Source of the DNA: Flavobacterium sp.
Lineage (GTDB): Bacteria; Bacteroidota; Bacteroidia; Flavobacteriales; Flavobacteriaceae
Assembly: GCF_004295795.1 (NCBI RefSeq)
Contig: NZ_SEBR01000006.1
Coordinates: 62,001 to 126,000 of the forward strand
DNA: 64,000 nucleotides
Direction: 5' to 3'
In this document: positions 59,155 through 64,000 of the stretch, piece by piece
Position numbering within the stretch: the stretch's first letter is position 1
Layout of the letters: each line of letters starts with the position of its first letter
Notes under the pieces: generated by a model
What the model was told of the DNA's origin: nothing
Databases searched by the model: none
Seen by the model: the letters and a program-made list of their open reading frames with translations, nothing else
Position numbers and translations under genes: made by a program

Positions 59155-60225
59155 ATGAGAAAAATCTACGCTTTATTAGCTCTTGCCGTTTTTTCGATTT
59201 CGTTCGCCCAGAACGGTGCGCCGGCATCTCCTTACTACAACGGTTTCAATTTCAATTTGACCGGAACGGCGCTTAAGAACGCTTTAGCCACGCTTACCCA
59301 AAATAAGCACACGCATCAACTTACTTACGCACAGGTTTGGGATGCGCTGCAACTTGTAGATCGCGACCCGTCCAACTTGAGCAATGTTTTCCTGGTTTAC
59401 GGATGGGAAAATGGCGCTGATTCCGATGTTACGAATGATCGTTCCCGCGACCGTTTCAACAACGGAGGAAGCAACGGACAATGGAATCGCGAACACACGT
59501 TCGCACAGGCCTTGGGCAATCCGGCTTTGGGTCAGGAAGGTCCGGGTTCGGATGCGCATCACTTGAGAGCAAGCGACGTGCAACGCAACAACTCCCGTGG
59601 AAACCTGAAATATGCCGCTGGTTCAGGCGTGCAGTCTTCAACCGTCAACGGCGGATGGTTTCCTGGCGATGAGTGGAAAGGCGATATAGCAAGGATGATA
59701 ATGTACATGTACCTGCACTACGGAAGCCAATGTTTGCCGACTTTCGTTGGAGCGGGCGCCGTCGCAGCCTCAGACGCCAATATGCCTCAGATTTTCCTTC
59801 AGTGGAATGCCGAAGATCCAGTTTCTCAATATGAGGACAACCGAAATACTTATATGGGGTCGACCTCGAACACCTACGCTCAGGGAAACCGCAACCCATT
59901 TATCGACAATCCTTATCTGGCGACTGTAATTTGGGGCGGACCTGTTGCCCAAAACCGCTGGCCAAACCTCGCAACCGCAGATTACACTTGGTATAGCACC
60001 GTTTCGGTTTACCCGAATCCTACTCATGACAAAGTGAATATTTCGAGCGATCGCGATTTGGAGGAAATCGAAGTCATCTCGGTTAACGGACAAGTTGTTC
60101 GCAAGATCGAGCATCCGGTTTTTGTGGATCAGACTTTCAGCATCGACAATTTGCCGCAAGGTTTTTATATGATCAAGCTCTCTTCAGGAAACCAGTCTTT
60201 GGTGAAAAAAGTGATCGTGAATTGA
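59155..60225 (+). CDS. Secreted endonuclease I with type IX sorting domain
   Basis: A 356-residue protein (signal MRKIYALLALAVFSISFAQ). The EndA/NucM-type beta-beta-alpha-metal nuclease domain covers about 25-260: WNREHTFAQALG, the catalytic GSDAHHLRASDVQRNNSRGN with His and Asn, and FPGDEWKGDIARMIMYMYLHYG. The last 75 residues (VSVYPNPTHDKVNISSD to SLVKKVIVN) are a type A type IX sorting domain. It would degrade extracellular DNA and RNA for nutrients or biofilm control. A terminator follows at 60253. Confidence 0.93.
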   Translation: MRKIYALLALAVFSISFAQNGAPASPYYNGFNFNLTGTALKNALATLTQNKHTHQLTYAQVWDALQLVDRDPSNLSNVFLVYGWENGADSDVTNDRSRDRFNNGGSNGQWNREHTFAQALGNPALGQEGPGSDAHHLRASDVQRNNSRGNLKYAAGSGVQSSTVNGGWFPGDEWKGDIARMIMYMYLHYGSQCLPTFVGAGAVAASDANMPQIFLQWNAEDPVSQYEDNRNTYMGSTSNTYAQGNRNPFIDNPYLATVIWGGPVAQNRWPNLATADYTWYSTVSVYPNPTHDKVNISSDRDLEEIEVISVNGQVVRKIEHPVFVDQTFSIDNLPQGFYMIKLSSGNQSLVKKVIVN

Positions 60226-60252
60226 TCAAAAACCTGTCTAATACACTATTTG

Positions 60253-60278
60253 GCCTCCCGAAACGGAGGCTTTTTTTT
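60253..60278 (+). terminator. Strong intrinsic terminator after the endonuclease gene
   Basis: GCCTCC and GGAGGC around CGAAAC, followed by eight T. Confidence 0.95.
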
Positions 60279-60315
60279 GAAAAGTGCCCGAACGGGAAAG
60301 TACCTGCGTTTTTTT

Positions 60316-60590
60316 CCGAGTCACAGACTCGGTCACGCGTCTCGCGAAGTTACAAACTTCGCGACCCAGCAAAAACAACGCACCCCAAAAAGAAATCATA
60401 CCAAAAAAAACCTACGGACTCCAATTTCGCGTGAGGGATAACGGCGTTGTCTGAGCTCTTTACCCAGCCCCAAAAGCTGGGCAAAAGCGAGCGCCGCTTA
60501 GCCCGACGGCGGTCTTCAGGCGTTGCTATGAAAACCCGACCTCCACTTGCCTCTGTAATTGCCCGCTGAAAAACGGCCGCCGGCACGCCC
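60316..60590 (-). repeat. GC-rich dispersed element, copy E (full form, inverted)
   Basis: Inverse order of copy A: CCGAGTCACAGACTCGG (60316-60332), CGCGAAGTTACAAACTTCGCG, CGCGTGAGGGAT, a hairpin TTTACCCAGC...GCTGGGCAAA, TAGCCCGACGGCGG and finally GCCGCCGGCACGCCC (60576-60590). It fills most of the gap between endonuclease I and rho; the last 100 bases are GCAGTGGCAGTGG and TTAATTATTAATT low-complexity sequence. Confidence 0.88.
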
Positions 60591-60650
60591 AAATAAAAAG
60601 GTGGCAGTGGGCAGTGGCAGTGGCAGTTTTCCAAACCTTAAAAAAGCGCA

Positions 60651-60678
60651 AAAAAAATCCCGATCAAAAGACCGGGAC
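60651..60678 (-). terminator. Intrinsic terminator after rho
   Basis: On the minus strand the stem TCCCGGTC/GATCGGGA with a TTTT loop is followed by TTTTTTT. It lies about 35 bases after the rho stop codon. Confidence 0.88.
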
Positions 60679-60712
60679 CATTATTAATTATTAATTAATA
60701 ATTATTAATTAA

Positions 60713-62614
60713 TCAGTTGTTCATCGAGACCAAAAATTCCTCATTGTTTCTCGTTTTCTTGAAACGGTCGTTGATGAAATCCATGGCTTCTACCGGATTC
60801 ATGTCGCTGAGATATTTACGCATGATCCACATTCTTTGGAGCGTTGTCTCGTCGAGCAAAAGATCGTCTCTTCTCGTACTTGAAGACATCAGATCGATAG
60901 CCGGGAAGATGCGTTTGTTTGCGATTTTGCGGTCGAGCTGCAATTCCATATTGCCCGTTCCCTTGAATTCCTCGAAGATGACCTCGTCCATTTTTGAACC
61001 GGTTTCGGTCAAGGCCGTGGCGATAATACTCAAGGAACCTCCGTTTTCGACGTTGCGCGCGGCTCCGAAGAAACGCTTCGGTTTTTGCAACGCATTGGCA
61101 TCGACACCACCCGAAAGTACTTTTCCCGACGCCGGCTGAACCGTGTTGTAGGCTCGTGCCAGACGCGTAATCGAGTCAAGGAGAATGACGACATCGTGTC
61201 CGCATTCAACCAAACGCTTGGCTTTTTCAAGAACGATATTCGCGATTTTCACGTGTTCCTGAGGCTCGCGGTCAAAGGTCGAGGCGATGACTTCACCACG
61301 CACGCTTCTTTGCATATCGGTAACTTCTTCGGGACGTTCGTCGATAAGAAGTACCAAAAGATAAACTTCGGGATGATTCGCCGCAATTGCATTTGCCACG
61401 TCTTTGAGCAACATCGTCTTACCCGTTTTTGGCTGGGCGACGATCATACCGCGCTGTCCTTTTCCTATCGGAGAGAACAAATCGATGATTCTCGTAGAAA
61501 TCGTGCTCTGTTTCTCGGCCAATTTGAATTTTTCGGTAGGGAAAACCGGCGTTAGGTGTTCGAAAGAAATTCGGTCACGCACAATTTGCGGATCGTGCCC
61601 GTTTATTTTGAGGACGCGCACCAATGGAAAGAATTTTTCGCCTTCTTTTGGCGGACGCACCACACCTTTGACAGTGTCTCCCGTTTTAAGTCCGAACAGG
61701 CGGATTTGCGAAGTCGACAGGTAAATATCGTCAGGTGACGCCAGGTAATTATAGTCGGATGAACGTAAAAAACCGTATCCGTCTGGCATCATTTCGAGAA
61801 CGCCTTCACTTTCGATGATACCGTCGAATTCGTAGTCGGCATCGCGGTAGTTTTGGGTTTTCTTGTCCTTGAAGTTCTTGTTTTGGTTTTGGTTTTGGTT
61901 CTGTTGCGAATTCCCGTTCTGGTTGTTTTGGGAGTGCTGGGCGTTTCCGTTGTTTTGGTTCGGATTCTGGTTTTGGTTTGGATTCGAATTTTGGTTTGGA
62001 TTCGAATTTTGGTTCGGATTCTGATTGGAATTCGGATTTTGGTTCGGATTCGGACTTTGGGTCGGATTCTGACCGGAATTCGGATTCTGATTTTGCCCTT
62101 GATTCTTGTGGAAAGGCTTCTGTTGCGGGTTTTGCTGCTTCGGTTGCGGCTTTTCCTGTACAGGCTCGGCGGCTATCGAAACTTCGGCCTTTTCCTCGAC
62201 TTTATATTCGGAAACGGCTTGCGGCAAATCGGCTGAATCTTCCTTTACTTTATTGAAACTTCCGGGTTTGCGGCCTCTTTTGCCTTTCTGGAAATCGCTT
62301 ATTGGCTGAATTTGTTGAGGCGACGGCGCTTGAGGCTGTTCTGCTTCGACCGCTGCGGCTTCAAACGTGAATTCGGCTTGAGGCTCGGCGGTTTCAGTCG
62401 ACTTTTCGTGCCCTATCCTTGCGCGTTTTTGCTTGTCCGGTTTTGTATCCGGATTTTCAGCAACCGCGTTATTGGCGGGATTTGCGGCGTCGTGATCTAA
62501 TATCTGGTAAATGAGAGCATCCTTTTTAACGCCTGCAGACTTTATTTTACGGGCTTTGGCAAGGTCCTGAAGCTCAGGAAGCTTCATTTCTTTTAACGAA
62601 GAAATATCTAACAT
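60713..62614 (-). CDS. rho: Transcription termination factor Rho with N/Q-rich insertion
   Basis: A 633-residue hexameric RNA helicase. The N-terminal Rho-N helix-rich domain is about 1-41. Residues 42-258 are disordered, with an Asn/Gln/Pro-rich tract at 171-248. The RNA-binding OB fold follows ([44 protein letters not shown]), then the ATPase with Walker [12 protein letters not shown], Walker [17 protein letters not shown], the Q-loop region and the R-loop [20 protein letters not shown]. Most Rho proteins are about 420 residues, so the insertion adds about 215. It is on the minus strand, divergent from the DUF4293 gene. Confidence 0.96.
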   Translation of the reverse strand: MLDISSLKEMKLPELQDLAKARKIKSAGVKKDALIYQILDHDAANPANNAVAENPDTKPDKQKRARIGHEKSTETAEPQAEFTFEAAAVEAEQPQAPSPQQIQPISDFQKGKRGRKPGSFNKVKEDSADLPQAVSEYKVEEKAEVSIAAEPVQEKPQPKQQNPQQKPFHKNQGQNQNPNSGQNPTQSPNPNQNPNSNQNPNQNSNPNQNSNPNQNQNPNQNNGNAQHSQNNQNGNSQQNQNQNQNKNFKDKKTQNYRDADYEFDGIIESEGVLEMMPDGYGFLRSSDYNYLASPDDIYLSTSQIRLFGLKTGDTVKGVVRPPKEGEKFFPLVRVLKINGHDPQIVRDRISFEHLTPVFPTEKFKLAEKQSTISTRIIDLFSPIGKGQRGMIVAQPKTGKTMLLKDVANAIAANHPEVYLLVLLIDERPEEVTDMQRSVRGEVIASTFDREPQEHVKIANIVLEKAKRLVECGHDVVILLDSITRLARAYNTVQPASGKVLSGGVDANALQKPKRFFGAARNVENGGSLSIIATALTETGSKMDEVIFEEFKGTGNMELQLDRKIANKRIFPAIDLMSSSTRRDDLLLDETTLQRMWIMRKYLSDMNPVEAMDFINDRFKKTRNNEEFLVSMNN

Positions 62615-62790
62615 GAATGAAAGATGTGTATTAAGTGAAATGGAATTGTAATGGAAAAAATGGGTGGTGGTTTAAAGAACCGCGGTTGAAGTACTTACGG
62701 TTGTGTCATGCAATATTACGAATAAAAATGTTTTTTCCAATAGCAATTATCAAAAAGAAAAATTATTTTTGCGGAAGTCAAAACCGTCAG

Positions 62791-63198
62791 ATGTTTCAAA
62801 GAATACAAACCGTTTACCTCGCCCTGGCCCTTATCGTCAGTGGTGTTTTGCCATTTGTCTTCCCTTTGTGGAGCGAAGGCGGAAAAGCGGTTTATTTCAT
62901 GCAGTCGGCATTGTATTCGGTTTTTTTCGGATTGAGCACTACATTTGCGTTGCTTTCCATCCTCACGTTCCAAAAAAGACAACAGCAGTTTGTGATAAAC
63001 AGGCTGAACATGATATTAAATTTAATTTTGTTGGGATTATTCCTTTATCGGTCACTAACTGTATCTGGAGGTGAAACTTCACCGGAGAAAGGTATTGGGA
63101 TGCTTCTTCCTATCGTTTCTATCGTTTTGCTTGTTCTCGCGAACAAGGCCATAAAGAAGGACGAAGATCTCGTAAAATCTGTTGACAGGTTGCGATAA
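62791..63198 (+). CDS. DUF4293 membrane protein
   Basis: A 135-residue protein read from the ATG at 62791, which gives the family start MFQRIQTVYL; a longer frame from 62635 has no support. Four membrane helices (about 5-25, 38-60, 71-88, 103-120) with basic loops (FQKRQQQFVINRLNMILN). The family is restricted to Bacteroidota and usually adjoins rho, as here. Function is unknown. A terminator follows. Confidence 0.9.
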   Translation: MFQRIQTVYLALALIVSGVLPFVFPLWSEGGKAVYFMQSALYSVFFGLSTTFALLSILTFQKRQQQFVINRLNMILNLILLGLFLYRSLTVSGGETSPEKGIGMLLPIVSIVLLVLANKAIKKDEDLVKSVDRLR

Positions 63199-63234
63199 TC
63201 TCACGAAACTTAGTTTATTTTAGTGCGAAGAAAG

Positions 63235-63258
63235 ACCCGGAACTCTCCGGGTTTTTTT
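63235..63258 (+). terminator. Intrinsic terminator after the DUF4293 gene
   Basis: ACCCGGA and TCCGGGT around ACTC, followed by seven T. Confidence 0.95.
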
Positions 63259-63375
63259 ATGGCCGTAAGTCGCCTGGCCCTCACTGTCAGATTTGTAGGA
63301 AAAACCGCAGTGACAAAATCCGGTATTTGCGAAATATCCCTAAAAATAGGGATTGGAACGCGTTCGTATTTATGT

Positions 63376-63383
63376 TAGATTTG
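63376..63383 (+). promoter_or_regulatory. -7 element TAGATTTG before the response regulator
   Basis: Exact TAnnTTTG match 18 bases before the ATG at 63402, with TTG at 63353-63355 as a -33 box 20 bases upstream. Its position argues against an in-frame ATG at 63372 being the start. Confidence 0.65.
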
Positions 63384-63401
63384 GCCGAAATACCCAAACA
63401 A

Positions 63402-64000
63402 ATGAACCCGAAGATCAAAGTGTACCTGGCTGATGACCATCAGTTATTGATAGATGGCATGCAGGCTGTTCTCAAAACGCGACCAAATTTTGAGGTCGTC
63501 GGATTCTCGAGTAATGGCGAAAAGCTATTCGAAAACGCTTCTGAAAAAAATACCGACGTACTCGTAATGGACATCAACATGCCCATAAAAGACGGACTTT
63601 CGGTTTTGAAGGAACACTCGGGTCATGAATTTCCGTTCAAGGTGATCGTGCTTTCCAGCTATGACGATTTGAAATTGGTTCGCGAAGTCATGAAACTCGG
63701 CGCCTTGGGTTACATCACCAAGCAAAGTGCAGGCGAGAATATCGTCGAGGCTATCGAACTGGTCAACAAAGGAGAGGAATATTTCTGTCCGACGATAAGC
63801 GACAAGATCTTCAACAGTTTCGCCAAAGGAAATCCCAAAGTAAACACTTACGGAAACAGTTTCGCCTCTGCCCTGACCGATCGGGAAACCGAAGTGCTTA
63901 TCCTGATCTCGCTAGAATACAGCGGAAAGGAAATCGGCGAGGAACTTTTCATAAGCCAGCACACGGTCGAGACGCACCGCAAAAATCTCATGAAAAAACT
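63402..64000 (+). CDS. NarL/LuxR-type response regulator (3' truncated by the window)
   Basis: 199 codons are visible and the frame is open at the window end. The receiver domain has Asp11-Asp12, the phospho-acceptor Asp57 in VLVMDINMP, and the Lys in YITKQS. After a linker the helix-turn-helix begins LTDRETEVLILISLEYSGKEIGEELFISQHTVETHRKNLM, typical of LuxR-type output. The ATG at 63402 is preferred over 63372 because a -7 element lies between. The partner kinase is not in view. Confidence 0.9.
   Translation, partial: MNPKIKVYLADDHQLLIDGMQAVLKTRPNFEVVGFSSNGEKLFENASEKNTDVLVMDINMPIKDGLSVLKEHSGHEFPFKVIVLSSYDDLKLVREVMKLGALGYITKQSAGENIVEAIELVNKGEEYFCPTISDKIFNSFAKGNPKVNTYGNSFASALTDRETEVLILISLEYSGKEIGEELFISQHTVETHRKNLMKK

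Noticed and set aside
61853..62236. 127-codon frame of V, L and I on the plus strand in rho
   Set aside because: It is the complement of the Asn/Gln-rich tract and simply reads its repeats in another frame.

Overview
The window looks like a chromosomal segment of a member of the Flavobacteriaceae (Bacteroidota), most likely Flavobacterium or a close relative. The evidence is three secreted proteins with type IX secretion C-terminal sorting domains, typical Bacteroidota families (DUF3667, DUF4293, DUF4142, DUF4920, a LETM1-related protein), a Rho factor with a long Asn/Gln-rich insertion, start regions without clear Shine-Dalgarno sequences, and several promoters with the TAnnTTTG -7 element of this phylum. 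No rRNA, prophage, transposase or CRISPR array was found. One tRNA gene (His, GTG) is present.

Layout. 0-5 kb: end of a Gfo/Idh/MocA oxidoreductase, an ECF sigma factor overlapping a membrane protein, an alpha/beta hydrolase, and small secreted or unknown proteins. 5-7.4 kb: tRNA-His, bshB1 (bacillithiol), isochorismate synthase and a hotdog thioesterase (menaquinone route). 7.4-10.6 kb: a type IX cargo protein and a beta-helix lipoprotein. 11.5-15.2 kb: purL. 15.2-19.4 kb: a PAS/LuxR regulator, two tandem DUF3667 membrane proteins and a long-chain acyl-CoA synthetase. 20.2-21.9 kb: a GH43 glycosidase. 22.1-28.6 kb: a beta-oxidation cluster in the order marR, fadN-like, four-helix-bundle gene, fadA, fadE. 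28.9-32.0 kb: META lipoprotein, Tudor-like protein, and the small stress-type genes YtxH, a 52-residue membrane peptide and DUF4142. 32.2-35.8 kb: CHASE3/PAS histidine kinase, response regulator, AraC regulator, and a divergent YetF protein with a zinc ribbon. 36.6-41.9 kb: Cu/Zn superoxide dismutase, LETM1-related protein, carbonic anhydrase and SulP transporter. 42.1-44.4 kb: divergent dps/oxyR plus a pair of paralogous 64-65 residue proteins. 44.7-46.4 kb: mnmD, a CxxCH lipoprotein and a DUF4920 lipoprotein. 47-54.5 kb: branched-chain aminotransferase, MazG-like pyrophosphohydrolase, SRPBCC protein, an ECF sigma/anti-sigma/Spy-like operon, a BNR-repeat protein and a repeat-rich secreted protein. 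54.7-64 kb: kup, a PETase-like serine hydrolase, an RsmB-like methyltransferase, endonuclease I, rho, DUF4293 and a truncated NarL/LuxR-type response regulator.

The genes are mostly core metabolism, envelope and stress functions. Recurrent themes are fatty-acid degradation (acyl-CoA synthetase plus the fad cluster), oxidative stress (bacillithiol, SOD, Dps/OxyR) and inorganic carbon handling (SulP plus carbonic anhydrase). The unusual material lies mainly between genes: a GC-rich dispersed element in five copies, a palindromic element TCCCGATAGCTATCGGGA in several copies, arrays of 7-, 9- and about 113-bp repeats, and a nested inverted-repeat locus near 48.3 kb that may specify a structured RNA or an operator pair. 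I found no clearly new multi-gene defence or mobile system. The best leads are the intergenic elements, the twin small proteins, the YetF zinc-ribbon fusion and the type IX-exported PETase-like enzyme.
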